DNA of 52,924 nt, from contig CAXSCR010000031.1 of the NCBI GenBank assembly GCA_964235605.1, positions 1 through 52,924 of the forward strand. The letters run 5' to 3'. A program made the translations under genes and the position numbers. Under the pieces are notes generated by a model. That model made no database searches. It was not told the origin of the DNA and saw nothing but the letters and a program-made list of their open reading frames with translations. How positions within the stretch are numbered: position 1 is the first letter of the stretch; every line of letters starts with the position of its first letter. Below, one piece after another: positions 24,858 to 34,444 of this stretch. This DNA is from DATCRE01 sp964235605. Lineage in GTDB: Bacteria > Bacteroidota > Bacteroidia > Cytophagales > Cyclobacteriaceae.

Positions 24858-26942
24858 CTAATAAGATCCATAAAACTTTCTTAAAAACCACTCTGTGCTG
24901 ATTAAGGCAAGCAGTAACCAAAAGAACCACTTAAGATTGATAAGTGCTTCATATTGCTCTTCAGAGTGAATAACACTTTGTGCCTGTATTTTTCCTATTT
25001 CCTGGGTAAGTTTGTCAAGCTGTGAGGAGGTATAAAATTTTCCACCCGTATTGTTAGCGAGTTTTCTGAGTAAATCAAAATCAGCTGTTAGATTTTGGAG
25101 TTCCGCTTGTTGAGATACTACAATAAACTCGCCTTTTACTTCCTCTTGTTTACCATTAATGGATGTTTTTGCTGTAAAGCGATAAATACCTTCCTTTAAT
25201 CCACCTATCTGGTAGCGTGTGTTGCTTGGATTGGTTACATAGTTGTATTGCATTCGCTTTCCGTGTTCATCAGTAATGCCCAAGTCTATTGTATTTCCAT
25301 ACACAGGTTCAAATATGTCATTATAAACTTGGCTTTCGAATATTACCGGCTCCGTATCAGAAAATTCCTGTTGAACAGGGTAGCTTCTAAATTTCCTTTT
25401 ATCATCTGTTGTGCTCAAGTACTGTATCAGTTTTCCGAAGAGTTCATCAAAGGCAACTGTATTTTCTGTTCGGTCAAATTCATTCATTCGCCAGCGCCAT
25501 ATTCCCTCCCCTAACAATATTCCAATCTTACGATTCTCGCCGCTTTCTATGGCAAGTAAGGGCTTATCTGTAGTGACGCTTCCAATGCGTTGAAAAAGCA
25601 GCGGTGTAGCCGTTAGTGGCATTTGAATCTTACCGGAGTGTACAGAAACCGGTGGGTAGTCTGAAATAATAAAACTGTTTTCTGCTGTTAATAAAAAATT
25701 TGAAAAGGTGGTGTTAAGCGCTGGCGTTACGTCATCAAATTCAATGGGTGGCGAAGAAAACTTTAATGGCATTTTATTTTTAACAATTTGCAGCAAGTCA
25801 GATTGCTGACCAAGCACTAGAAACAAAGATGTTTTACTCATGGAAAATTGATCGAACAGCTGTCTTGTTCTTCCACTTCTATCTGGTGATTGATAAAATA
25901 TAGCAAGATCGATCTCACTAGGTTGCAGCGTACTTTGTGGCTGTTCAGAAAGGCCAGGTATATGTAAAAGAAATTCATAATTGGCGTTTTTATCGACAAC
26001 TTCACGCAGGACTTTAATATCAGGATGAGGGGCTGGGGAGATAAGCAGAATTTTTTTCTTACCTTCTATAACCTCTACAAAAATGGAACTGCGATTATTT
26101 TTCACATTGTATTCAGCAGGATTAATTCCTACTTGTATGTCCAATTTTTGTATGCCCTGTTCATTAGCGGGTATCTGAAAATCAAACGCGATTAATTGGT
26201 TATTACCAGATCTTTTACTTTGCTGATGAATGATCTTTCCACGTTGTGATATTGTAATGTTTACGCCTTCATTAACAAGGCCTTTTACAAGTACTTCTGC
26301 ATGTAAGGGAAACATGTTGCCCTGGTAAGCAACTTTGTTGTAGGCTATGTTTTTTATAGCTAGGTCAACTCGTTGTAGTGTATCCCCCAACCCAACTGTA
26401 TGTACTGGAAAATTATATGAAGCGTATAAAGGTGAGAGGCCCGCATTATAAATACCATCAGAAAGCAGTATTACGCCCCCAATGTTTTTTCCTTCATAAC
26501 GATTTGAAATTTTCTTTAAAGCTGCATTGAGATCAGAACTCGATGCTTTATAGTCAACATTCGTAATTTCTTCCCCTTCAAGGTTATTTCTCTTTACGTC
26601 ATAACCTTTTTCTGCCAACATATTTTGTGTAGTAACGAGCTGTTGGTTTATAGTTCTTAAAGTTACTGAATCAGTCGCCTCTTTTACGGAGTTTGAGTCG
26701 TCATGCAGAATAACAAAAACAGGTTTTTCAAACAGGTTAGTAATTTGTTTAACGATAGGTCCTAATAAGAGAAAGGCAAGACAAAAGACCAATGTAGCAC
26801 GGAGCAGAAACAGCAGCCGGTTAATAATTTTGGACCACGGATTTTGTTTAACTTGATAAAGTAGGAATGCATAACCAATTCCTGCTAATAGGCAAAAGAT
26901 AATAAAAGCTGGCGATGATTCTAATATAAGCTGTTGATTCAT
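24858..26942 (-). CDS. VWA/BatA-like membrane protein
   Basis: The protein has 694 residues with two N-terminal TM helices (about 10-28 and 42-64) and one at the C-terminus (about 672-690). A periplasmic VWA-like segment follows the second helix (PVFVILHDDSNSVKEATDS at about 74-92, GGVILLSDGIYNAG at about 155-168). The metal-binding DxSxS appears as DDSNS. A beta-sandwich and a glutamine-amidotransferase-like region follow (KILLISPAPHPDIKVLREVV). It resembles the large BatA-associated proteins of Bacteroidota. It may be a client of the MoxR ATPase encoded at 8.9 kb, but that is inference. Confidence 0.75.
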   Translation of the reverse strand: MNQQLILESSPAFIIFCLLAGIGYAFLLYQVKQNPWSKIINRLLFLLRATLVFCLAFLLLGPIVKQITNLFEKPVFVILHDDSNSVKEATDSVTLRTINQQLVTTQNMLAEKGYDVKRNNLEGEEITNVDYKASSSDLNAALKKISNRYEGKNIGGVILLSDGIYNAGLSPLYASYNFPVHTVGLGDTLQRVDLAIKNIAYNKVAYQGNMFPLHAEVLVKGLVNEGVNITISQRGKIIHQQSKRSGNNQLIAFDFQIPANEQGIQKLDIQVGINPAEYNVKNNRSSIFVEVIEGKKKILLISPAPHPDIKVLREVVDKNANYEFLLHIPGLSEQPQSTLQPSEIDLAIFYQSPDRSGRTRQLFDQFSMSKTSLFLVLGQQSDLLQIVKNKMPLKFSSPPIEFDDVTPALNTTFSNFLLTAENSFIISDYPPVSVHSGKIQMPLTATPLLFQRIGSVTTDKPLLAIESGENRKIGILLGEGIWRWRMNEFDRTENTVAFDELFGKLIQYLSTTDDKRKFRSYPVQQEFSDTEPVIFESQVYNDIFEPVYGNTIDLGITDEHGKRMQYNYVTNPSNTRYQIGGLKEGIYRFTAKTSINGKQEEVKGEFIVVSQQAELQNLTADFDLLRKLANNTGGKFYTSSQLDKLTQEIGKIQAQSVIHSEEQYEALINLKWFFWLLLALISTEWFLRKFYGSY

Positions 26943-26973
26943 TTTATCGGTATTATGCTAGGGTGTTTAGTAA

Positions 26974-28245
26974 TTAATAATTGTACTTATTACCCCAAAG
27001 ATTTTTTAAAAATTTTCGTAACTCTTCCTCACGCGGATTTTTTCCAGGGTCAAAAATTTTTGTCCCACTTATTTTATCGGGTAGAAATTCAGCACTGATA
27101 AAATTTCCTTCATAATCGTGGGCGTAGTGATAGTCTTTGCCATAGCCCATATTTTTCATCAATTTGGTTGGCGCATTCCTGACGGAAAGTGGCACTGGTA
27201 AATCACCCGTCTCGGTTACGAGTTGTATAGCTTTATTAATAGCAACATAGCTAGCATTACTTTTCGGCGAACTTGCCAAGTATACAGCGCATTGAGCAAG
27301 AATTATCCTGGCCTCAGGATATCCAATTACATCTACAGCCTGGAAAGTATTATTTGCCATAACTAATGCTGTAGGATTTGCATTACCAATATCTTCTGAT
27401 GCAAGGATTAACATTCGCCGTGCAATGAAACGCACATCTTCTCCCCCTTCTACCATGCGTGCTAAATAATATACAGCTGCATTCGGATCGCTGCCCCGTA
27501 TCGATTTTATGAACGCAGATATGATATCATAATGTTGCTCGCCACTTTTATCATATATAGCAATTTTCTTTTGGGCAACATTCATCACCAGCGCATCAGT
27601 TATATCGACTTTTCCATCTGGATAGGTTTCTGCAATCAATTCAATCAGGTTAAGAAGTTTTCTGGCATCACCCCCAGAAAGATTTAAAAGACCGGTATGC
27701 TCTTTAATGTTTAGCTGATGCCGTTTAAGTTCTTCATCTTTCGTTATAGCCTGATTTACCAACTCTAAAAGTTCAGCTTCTCCAAGTGGTTTTAAGGTAT
27801 AAACTTGACAACGAGAAAGCAAAGCAGAATTAACTTCAAATGAAGGATTTTCAGTGGTAGCACCTATGAGTGTAATGATACCCTTTTCAACGGCTCCTAA
27901 TAGCGCATCTTGCTGTGATTTATTGAAACGATGTATTTCATCTATAAATAAAATTGAACGCTGCGTGTGCTTTGCTTTTTCTATTACCTCTCGAACCTCT
28001 TTTACACCGGCACTTACAGCACTAAGTGTATAGAATGGTTTTTTTACCTCGTGCGCTATAATATTGGCGATGGTTGTTTTTCCGACTCCTGGGGGTCCCC
28101 ACAAAATCATTGAAGGTATATTTCCGGCTGCTATCGCTTTCCGTATAACCCCCGTTGCACCAGTTAAATGCGCTTGACCAACAAGATCTTCAAGTTTTGA
28201 AGGTCTCATGCGTTCTGCTAGCGGTTGTGTAGAGTAAAGTGACAT
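26974..28245 (-). CDS. rarA: Replication-associated recombination protein A (RarA/MgsA AAA+ ATPase)
   Basis: The protein has 423 residues. Walker A is GPPGVGKTT (50-58), Walker B is ILFIDEIHRF (98-107), sensor 1 is GATTENPSFEVN, and an arginine-finger LLSRCQVY segment follows. The C-terminal MgsA tetramerisation domain is present (IKSIRGSDPNAAVYYLARMV, EDIGNANPTALVMA, YPEARIILAQCAVYLA). RarA acts at stalled replication forks with SSB and clamp loader-like activity. It is the first gene of a minus-strand block; a 400-base gap separates it from the divergent kinase gene. Confidence 0.96.
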   Translation of the reverse strand: MSLYSTQPLAERMRPSKLEDLVGQAHLTGATGVIRKAIAAGNIPSMILWGPPGVGKTTIANIIAHEVKKPFYTLSAVSAGVKEVREVIEKAKHTQRSILFIDEIHRFNKSQQDALLGAVEKGIITLIGATTENPSFEVNSALLSRCQVYTLKPLGEAELLELVNQAITKDEELKRHQLNIKEHTGLLNLSGGDARKLLNLIELIAETYPDGKVDITDALVMNVAQKKIAIYDKSGEQHYDIISAFIKSIRGSDPNAAVYYLARMVEGGEDVRFIARRMLILASEDIGNANPTALVMANNTFQAVDVIGYPEARIILAQCAVYLASSPKSNASYVAINKAIQLVTETGDLPVPLSVRNAPTKLMKNMGYGKDYHYAHDYEGNFISAEFLPDKISGTKIFDPGKNPREEELRKFLKNLWGNKYNY

Positions 28246-28660
28246 TTATCTGAAAAATAAGAATACAATTAACTAAAAAGAATTGTTTCTTCTTAACTGA
28301 AAAAGTACACCTGTCAATTATTGTTTAATTGTGGTGCTGATAATTGCCTGAGAAATAATATTCTTATAGATAAGCGGTCATTCACAAATAGATTTGAAAA
28401 AGGGCTTTTACAGGTGTAGTAAAGATTTAAAACTATGTTCAGCTGTCAGTAAATGTCTTACTTAAGCTATTTGTGGTTGAAATAATGCATGAGAACGACT
28501 ACCTTATAACGAATAATTTTTTATGATTCACGCTTTCAATCTGAGTTCAAAAAAACGCATTCCTTTATTCCGATATTCAGGTGAAAAGCATTTGCACCTA
28601 ACGATAACCTTATGCTTTATTTCAATATACCTTGGACATACGGCGCTTTAATTGACAACA
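28246..28660. other. Divergent intergenic region between rarA and the PAS kinase
   Basis: AT-rich sequence with no open frame of note. A TAGATTTG at 28389-28396 fits the Bacteroidota -7 box for plus-strand transcription, but no -33 TTTG is at the proper distance. It presumably holds both promoters. Confidence 0.4.
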
Positions 28661-31642
28661 ATGCCATTAACAATCATTCTTATTTTTACAGTTTGTGCTA
28701 TAATCATTGGGATTATAATTTACAAGTCGAATAAGAAATTTGCGTCAGCCCAACAACATGCTGCAGATACAATTGCAAGCGTACATAAGAAACTCCAAAT
28801 CGTTAATGAGCAACAGGTAAAGCTTCAAGCCGAAGTTATCTTAAGTAACGAAAAACTAACGGTTGCAGACAGGTTAATTAAAGAACAGGCAGAAACCCTA
28901 AGTAAATACCAGAGTGATGATCATAAATTGAATGGTGCGCATGGCGCTATAGAGTTAAAGCAGATTGAAAGCGTATTGGAAGCGAGTGAAAAAAGATTTC
29001 GAGCTTTGATAGAGAACATATCAGATGCGATTGTTGTCAATGATGAAAATTCTAATCTGATTTATCAAAGCCCTTCTGTAACCAGAATCTTAGGGTATAA
29101 CATGGAAGAACAAATTGGCAGGCCAAGTCTAAGCTATGTTCATCCAGATCATAAAAGTGAGTTTACTACCCTATATCGTAATTTAAAATTAAATCCTGGT
29201 AAGCCTTATCATTTTCAATATAGGTTTAAACATAAAACAGGTCATTATGTATGGCTTGAAGGCGTTATTACAAACTTGTTACAAGATGCAAGTGTAAAGG
29301 CATATGTGGCCAACTATCAGGATATCACAGATAGGAAAATAGTTGAAGAGAAATTAAAGTCCAGTCAGCGGAACCTTGATACACTGATCAATAACACCAA
29401 TGATTGGATCTGGCTTATTGATAAGGAATATAAGTTGGTTTTGGCTAATAGATCATTTGAGGAACTCACATTCAAAAGCAGCGGCAAACATATTCCTATA
29501 GGTGCTGATATCTTAATAAACACAACTACAAAAGAGGAATACCAAACGTGGCGAGATCGTTACACAAATGCGTTGCAAGGCAATCAACTTATCGTGGAGG
29601 AATCGTCAACAGGCAGTGACGGTAAGAAGTTATTTAATGAAATAACCATGAACCCTGTCTATGATGAGCAGCACAATGTTATTGGCGCAGGATGTTTTAG
29701 TCGTGACATCACCGAAAGAAAATTCATAGAGCAAAAGCTAAAGTACTTTATAGATCAATATGACATTGTATCTATGGCTACCAATGATGCTATATGGGAT
29801 TGGTATTTGGCCACCGATGCCATTGTATGGAATCATGGATTAAAAACCATTTTTGGATACGAAGAAAAAAACATTACCTATTCACGTAAATGGCGATCAG
29901 AGAATGTGCATTTTGAAGATTGTAATGCTTTTGAAAATGAGATAGAAAATACTTTTAAAAAACGTCGAACTAATTTCTCTTGCACCTATCGATTCAGGTG
30001 TTCAAATGGAATTTACAAATACGTTTTTGATAGGGCCTACGTAATTTATGAAAATGATGTACCGGTTCGTATGATTGGGGCCATCCAAGATATTGATGAC
30101 CGTATGGGCAATCTTGATGAAGTTAAGAAGCTGTCACTTGTAGCAAGCAAAACAGAGAATGCCGTAGCAATAACGGATAAGAACAACAGAATTGAGTGGA
30201 TCAATAATTCATTTACGCGATTAACAGGGTATAATCTTAGGGAAGTAATTGGTAAAAAGCCATTTGATTTAGTTCAGGGTCATGAAACGGATGAAGCGAC
30301 GGTTAAGCGTATTGAAGTGAAGATGATAAAAGGCGAATCCGTTTCTGAAGAATTAATTAATTATTCAAAAAGTGGTAGTAAGTATTTTGTAAAATTAGAG
30401 GTGACGCCAATCTTTAATGATTTAGGCCAGTTAGAAAAGTTTATCTCAATTCAATCTGACATTACAAAGCAAAAGGAGTTTGAGCGAAATATTACCTCTA
30501 TAGCGAGAGAGTTAGCTAACTTAATAGAGTATGCAAATACACCAATTTTTGGGATAGATCGCAATGGCTATATCAATGAGTGGAATAAGGTAGTTGCCGA
30601 ACTTACTGGCTATAACAAGAATGAAGTCTACGGCAAAAAATTACTTGAAGCGTTTATTGAGCCTGATATGTGGCCTATGCTAAATGAGCAGCTATATAGA
30701 ATATTTCAAGGATTTGCCATTGCTAATATTGAATTACCTATCTACACAAAAAATAAAGAACGTGTTACGGTTCTTCTAAATGCAACGCCGAGACGTAATT
30801 CATCTTCTGAAATTGTTGGGGCTTTTATTGTAGGCCAGAATATCACTGAGCTCATAGAGTACCGACAAAATTTGGAGAAGAAAGTAGAAGAGCGTACACG
30901 TGCGTTAAATGAATCTTTGAAGAAGGAAAAGGAGCTAGTGGAAATGAAAAGCAAATTTGTTTCCATGGTATCACATGAGTTCAGAACACCATTATCAAGT
31001 ATTTCATTAGCGAGTGGCTTTATTAAAAAATATCAGGATAAAATTTCAAAAGAAGACGCAACATTAAAACTTGATAACATTGAGAAGCAGGTTAGACACA
31101 TGACGTTTTTGCTGAATGATATTTTAACCATTGGAAAAAGTGAAGCTGGCAAGATCCAAACGCAAGTAACGCCTTTACCACTTAAATCATTCTTACAAAA
31201 TCTTGTTCGTGATGTTGAGCAGAGCACGGGCGGAACGCATAAAGTTCAATTAGACATAGATTGCCATTTTGATATTATTTATTCTGACGAAAAGTTATTG
31301 CGTAATATTATTATTAATCTATTAACAAATGCAATCAAATTCTCACCACAACAAAATTCTATTACTTTAATGGTGGATTGTAATTCGACAGATAGACTAC
31401 AAATTAAGACACAAGACAAAGGAATGGGTATTTCAGACGAGGATCTACCAAATATCTTTACAGCTTTTCATCGTGGTAATAATGTTGGTGTTGTGCAGGG
31501 CACAGGTTTAGGCCTTTCTATTACTAAGAAAGCAGTTGATTTGTTGGAGGGCGATATCCAGGTTGAAAGCGAAATAGGAAAAGGAACCCTTTTTACAATT
31601 ACATTACCAATCAAGCATAATGAAGAAAATTCTGTTGGTTGA
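28661..31642 (+). CDS. Membrane-anchored multi-PAS sensor histidine kinase
   Basis: ATG 28661 gives 993 residues; an earlier TTG at 28652 is less likely. One TM helix (about 2-22) is followed by a coiled coil. Five PAS/PAC units follow, approximately at 110-225, 235-350, 360-480, 490-605 and 615-740 (for example RALIENISDAIVVNDENS and VAITDKNNRIEWINNSFTRLTGY). The HisKA box SMVSHEFRTPLSSI has the phospho-His at about 772. HATPase boxes are NIIINLLTNAIKFS, KTQDKGMGISDEDLPNIF and GTGLGLSITKKAV. Periplasmic sequence is almost absent, so sensing is likely cytosolic. Its end overlaps the next receiver gene by 23 bases. Confidence 0.94.
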   Translation: MPLTIILIFTVCAIIIGIIIYKSNKKFASAQQHAADTIASVHKKLQIVNEQQVKLQAEVILSNEKLTVADRLIKEQAETLSKYQSDDHKLNGAHGAIELKQIESVLEASEKRFRALIENISDAIVVNDENSNLIYQSPSVTRILGYNMEEQIGRPSLSYVHPDHKSEFTTLYRNLKLNPGKPYHFQYRFKHKTGHYVWLEGVITNLLQDASVKAYVANYQDITDRKIVEEKLKSSQRNLDTLINNTNDWIWLIDKEYKLVLANRSFEELTFKSSGKHIPIGADILINTTTKEEYQTWRDRYTNALQGNQLIVEESSTGSDGKKLFNEITMNPVYDEQHNVIGAGCFSRDITERKFIEQKLKYFIDQYDIVSMATNDAIWDWYLATDAIVWNHGLKTIFGYEEKNITYSRKWRSENVHFEDCNAFENEIENTFKKRRTNFSCTYRFRCSNGIYKYVFDRAYVIYENDVPVRMIGAIQDIDDRMGNLDEVKKLSLVASKTENAVAITDKNNRIEWINNSFTRLTGYNLREVIGKKPFDLVQGHETDEATVKRIEVKMIKGESVSEELINYSKSGSKYFVKLEVTPIFNDLGQLEKFISIQSDITKQKEFERNITSIARELANLIEYANTPIFGIDRNGYINEWNKVVAELTGYNKNEVYGKKLLEAFIEPDMWPMLNEQLYRIFQGFAIANIELPIYTKNKERVTVLLNATPRRNSSSEIVGAFIVGQNITELIEYRQNLEKKVEERTRALNESLKKEKELVEMKSKFVSMVSHEFRTPLSSISLASGFIKKYQDKISKEDATLKLDNIEKQVRHMTFLLNDILTIGKSEAGKIQTQVTPLPLKSFLQNLVRDVEQSTGGTHKVQLDIDCHFDIIYSDEKLLRNIIINLLTNAIKFSPQQNSITLMVDCNSTDRLQIKTQDKGMGISDEDLPNIFTAFHRGNNVGVVQGTGLGLSITKKAVDLLEGDIQVESEIGKGTLFTITLPIKHNEENSVG

Positions 31643-31997
31643 AGATACACCTGATTTATTGGTGAACATTATGGACATCCTCAAGATGGAAGGTTTTCAC
31701 GTTATCCCTGCTGTTGATGGGGTTGAGGCGCTTGAAAAACTAGCCAATGAAATACCTGATTTAATCATTACGGATCTACTCATGCCGCGAATGGATGGAT
31801 TAAAGCTCGTTGAAACGCTAAAACAAAGGGATAACTTAAAACAAATACCTGTGTTGATATTCACCGCAAAGGCAACACAGGAAAATGAAGCCCAAGGTTT
31901 GCAACTGGGCGCCGTACAATATTTAAAAAAGCCTTGCCCTACTGAATTCCTTCTTGAAATAATTCGTAATTTGATGGACGAAACCCACAACCAATGA
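31620..31997 (+). CDS. Single-domain response regulator
   Basis: The protein has 125 residues, one receiver domain: KILLVEDTPD acidic pocket, IITDLLMPRMDG phospho-Asp at about 53, FTAKA switch Thr, and YLKKPC lysine. It lies between the PAS kinase and the NarL-type regulator, overlapping both genes (23 and 4 bases). It may be a phosphorelay intermediate between the kinase and the DNA-binding regulator or a phosphate sink. Confidence 0.95.
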   Translation: MKKILLVEDTPDLLVNIMDILKMEGFHVIPAVDGVEALEKLANEIPDLIITDLLMPRMDGLKLVETLKQRDNLKQIPVLIFTAKATQENEAQGLQLGAVQYLKKPCPTEFLLEIIRNLMDETHNQ

Positions 31998-32647
31998 TTA
32001 AAATTTTACTGGTAGATGATCACAGTCTAATGCGTGAAGGGATGGTGGCTATGCTGCGTGATGTTGAAGACATAGAAATAGTTGGCTCGATAGCAAGTGG
32101 AGAAGAAGCCGTTAATATGGCTGACCAGCTAAAACCCAATCTAATCTTAATGGATATTATGCTGAGGGGTATGACTGGTATAGAAGCAACCCGTTGGATT
32201 AAAGAGCGCGATCCGCATGTAAAAATTATTTTAATTTCTATGGAAGTTAGTAAGGATTACATTTCTGCTGGTATTAAATCTGGTGTTGATGGTTATCTCC
32301 ATAAGGATTCTGAAAAATCTACATTGATCGAAGCTATACGGATGGTTGATAAAGGTGGACGGTATTTTAATGAGGCTATTACTAGTTTGGTTTTTGAAGA
32401 CTTCTATAAACACGAGAAAACCGGTAAGACAAAAGAAAAGAAAATCAGCCAAGACTTAACAAAGAGAGAACACGAAATACTGGAACTTGTAGCTGAAGGA
32501 AAAAGTAATAGAGAGGTTGGTGAATCACTTTTCATAAGCGTTAAGACTGTAGAGACTCACAAGACTCATATACTTGAAAAGCTTGGCCTGCGAAACACGG
32601 CGGAACTGGTAAAGTATGCAATCAAAAATAATATTATTCCTTTATAG
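31994..32647 (+). CDS. NarL/FixJ-family response regulator with LuxR HTH
   Basis: The protein has 217 residues. The receiver (1-125) has KILLVDDHSLMREGM, phospho-Asp region LILMDIMLRGMTG at about 54, and the switch ILISMEV. The LuxR-type HTH (about 150-212) carries LTKREHEILELVAEGKSN, REVGESLFISVKTVETHKTHILEKL. It overlaps the single receiver gene by 4 bases and so forms a three-gene two-component operon with the PAS kinase. Target genes are unknown. Confidence 0.96.
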   Translation: MIKILLVDDHSLMREGMVAMLRDVEDIEIVGSIASGEEAVNMADQLKPNLILMDIMLRGMTGIEATRWIKERDPHVKIILISMEVSKDYISAGIKSGVDGYLHKDSEKSTLIEAIRMVDKGGRYFNEAITSLVFEDFYKHEKTGKTKEKKISQDLTKREHEILELVAEGKSNREVGESLFISVKTVETHKTHILEKLGLRNTAELVKYAIKNNIIPL

Positions 32648-32695
32648 GTGATGTCTTCAGGGAAATCCCTTTTAAGTATCAAACGATAGTTTTTC

Positions 32696-32727
32696 GCTAG
32701 CTGTGAGCTGCTAGCTCCAAATTTTTT
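32696..32727 (+). terminator. Hairpin plus T-run after the response regulator
   Basis: GCTAGC-TGTGAGCT-GCTAGC is followed by TCCAAATTTTTT, 49 bases after the stop. The stem is short but the T-run is good. The stem sequence matches the AGCTAGCAGCTC motif near 51010 on the opposite strand. Confidence 0.4.
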
Positions 32728-33260
32728 AAAGTTTATGCAGGTGACTTACATGTTGGGCTCATTGTTAAGGATTTGTATTTCTTGGCCAAGTAGCATAACG
32801 AATAAGTATAAACTGTAGATGACAATCATTGTTCCATTGGTAATCATTTATATCTGGGCCTATCCTCATTTCTAAAACTTGGCAATCTTCACGTATAACA
32901 TAAGACACACATTTTGATATTGAGCAATTTCACTATAGAATCATGCGAATTTGTTAACTGGTTTGAACTTCTTTAAATGCAAGTTGACTATTTATTACCT
33001 CATCTATAACTCCAATCAAGAACCATGACATCCGACTCGGGGATGTCCCTGATATGACACATTAAAATATATTGATAGTAATGCCAATCAATTGTTTCGT
33101 TTCATATAAATGATAAAACGCTCGAGTGATGATCAATGCTTTAGGTTTGTCAATACAATTCCTGATTTTTTTAAATCAGGAATGCCCTGATGTATTCCCT
33201 TTCAGGAGATTGCACCTTTGATGCTATGCAGTAGAACCATGACCATTTGAAGAAGCTGAT
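32728..33260. other. Long intergenic stretch with one strong hairpin
   Basis: No gene was seen. At 33158-33183 there is a perfect 11-bp stem (ATTCCTGATTT with AAATCAGGAAT) closed by TTTT. It lies 77 bases before the next kinase gene and could be a regulatory leader structure or the end of an unseen small RNA. Confidence 0.45.
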
Positions 33261-33989
33261 ATGGATATAAGAGAGAATTTGGCTACGCCAAATAAAGATG
33301 AAACCAGGGAAAAGATAGACGCCGAAAAAATAATTGAGAAGTTTATCTATAGTTGTTCGCACGACTTAAGAGCTCCGGTGTCATCGATACAAGGGCTTAT
33401 AAGAATCGCGGAATACTACCCACATCATGAAGAAACACATAAGTGCCTTGAAATGATTGAGGCATGCACGCAAAAAATGGATCGTTTAATTCGTTCCTTA
33501 GAAGAGTATATGATTAATGCACAACACAAAATCCAGTCTGAAGAAATAAATGGGGTAGACTTAATTGAGCAAGTTATAAATCATTACGAGGAAGATCTTC
33601 TAGCTAAGGGCATTATAGTCACAAAAGAAATTAGCATTAAATCTCCGTTGGTTACAGATCGCTACAGTGTATACAATATTATAAAGCATTTATTTTCGAA
33701 CGCAGTCATTTTTGCTGATAGTGAGAAAAAGGAAAAAAAGATTTTGGTAAGAGTAAGTGCCACAAAGCAAGATTCTTTAATTGAGGTGATCGATAATGGT
33801 CTTGGAATTCCTTTTAACGATCACCAAAAGATATTTGATGTATTTTATCGCGGCTCATCACAATCTCAGGGATTGGGAATGGGATTATTTCTTGCCAACA
33901 ACCTTATTCAGAAAATAAGGGGGAGTCTTACTTTTAATTCGATTGAAAAAATTGGGTCATGCTTTAGAGTTTGCATTCCAAAACATTAA
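33261..33989 (+). CDS. Soluble histidine kinase (HisKA-HATPase only)
   Basis: The protein has 242 residues. After about 25 polar residues, HisKA begins with FIYSCSHDLRAPVSSIQG (phospho-His near 37). The HATPase has N box IIKHLFSNAVIFA, G1 VIDNGLGIPFND, F box IFDVFYRGS and G2 QGLGMGLFLANNLI. There is no sensor domain or TM segment, so it must be controlled through a partner protein or act on the nearby receivers. It stands alone in its own transcription unit, ended by a hairpin. Confidence 0.92.
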   Translation: MDIRENLATPNKDETREKIDAEKIIEKFIYSCSHDLRAPVSSIQGLIRIAEYYPHHEETHKCLEMIEACTQKMDRLIRSLEEYMINAQHKIQSEEINGVDLIEQVINHYEEDLLAKGIIVTKEISIKSPLVTDRYSVYNIIKHLFSNAVIFADSEKKEKKILVRVSATKQDSLIEVIDNGLGIPFNDHQKIFDVFYRGSSQSQGLGMGLFLANNLIQKIRGSLTFNSIEKIGSCFRVCIPKH

Positions 33990-33997
33990 AAACTTGC

Positions 33998-34049
33998 AAG
34001 AAGCTTCTCTCGGTGAAGGAGTGTGATGATGTTGAGAGAGAATCTTCTT
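33998..34049 (+). terminator. Long hairpin after the soluble kinase
   Basis: AAGAAGCTTCTCTC pairs with GAGAGAATCTTCTT (13 of 14 bp) around a 24-base loop, then T-rich TGTTTATTATTATTTTG follows. It lies 9 bases after the kinase stop. The loop is long for a terminator, so it may be another RNA structure. Confidence 0.45.
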
Positions 34050-34059
34050 GTGTTTATTA

Positions 34060-34332
34060 TTATTTTGATATATCTTTTTCAGTTACTTCCTTGTAAAGCT
34101 TATCTATATTTATTTCTATCGAATTCCTTTTACGGTAATCAACGGAGACATATTCGATCCAGCTTTGAATAGATCCAGGTTCATTCGTAACCGTCCATAA
34201 TAACACACTGCGGTCAATACTATCTAGCTTGAAAAACTCTGATTTTAGATTTTGCATTTGCGTATGTTTAAATACTAAAGTCACTGTTAAACAGGAAGTC
34301 GATATAGATGTCCCTACCATTAATTGAACCAA
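34060..34332 (-). CDS. Small hypothetical protein, one hydrophobic segment
   Basis: The protein has up to 90 residues with a TTG start; an in-frame ATG lies a few codons later. The frame is open further upstream (LFIGIILVQLMVG) without a start codon, so the true N-terminus is doubtful and a frameshift is possible. A hydrophobic segment near the N-terminus is followed by a polar domain (LKSEFFKLDSIDRSVLLWT, IQSWIEYVSVDYRKRN). No family recognised. It converges on the soluble kinase gene. Confidence 0.4.
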   Translation of the reverse strand: MVQLMVGTSISTSCLTVTLVFKHTQMQNLKSEFFKLDSIDRSVLLWTVTNEPGSIQSWIEYVSVDYRKRNSIEINIDKLYKEVTEKDISK

Positions 34333-34444
34333 AATAATGCCAATAAAAAGACGTGTATTGTAATTATCATTTTCATTGGAGAAATTCGGCCGACCATGTT
34401 AAAAAAAGAAGCGGTTGATAACCTTAATTATATGCCACAGCAAA

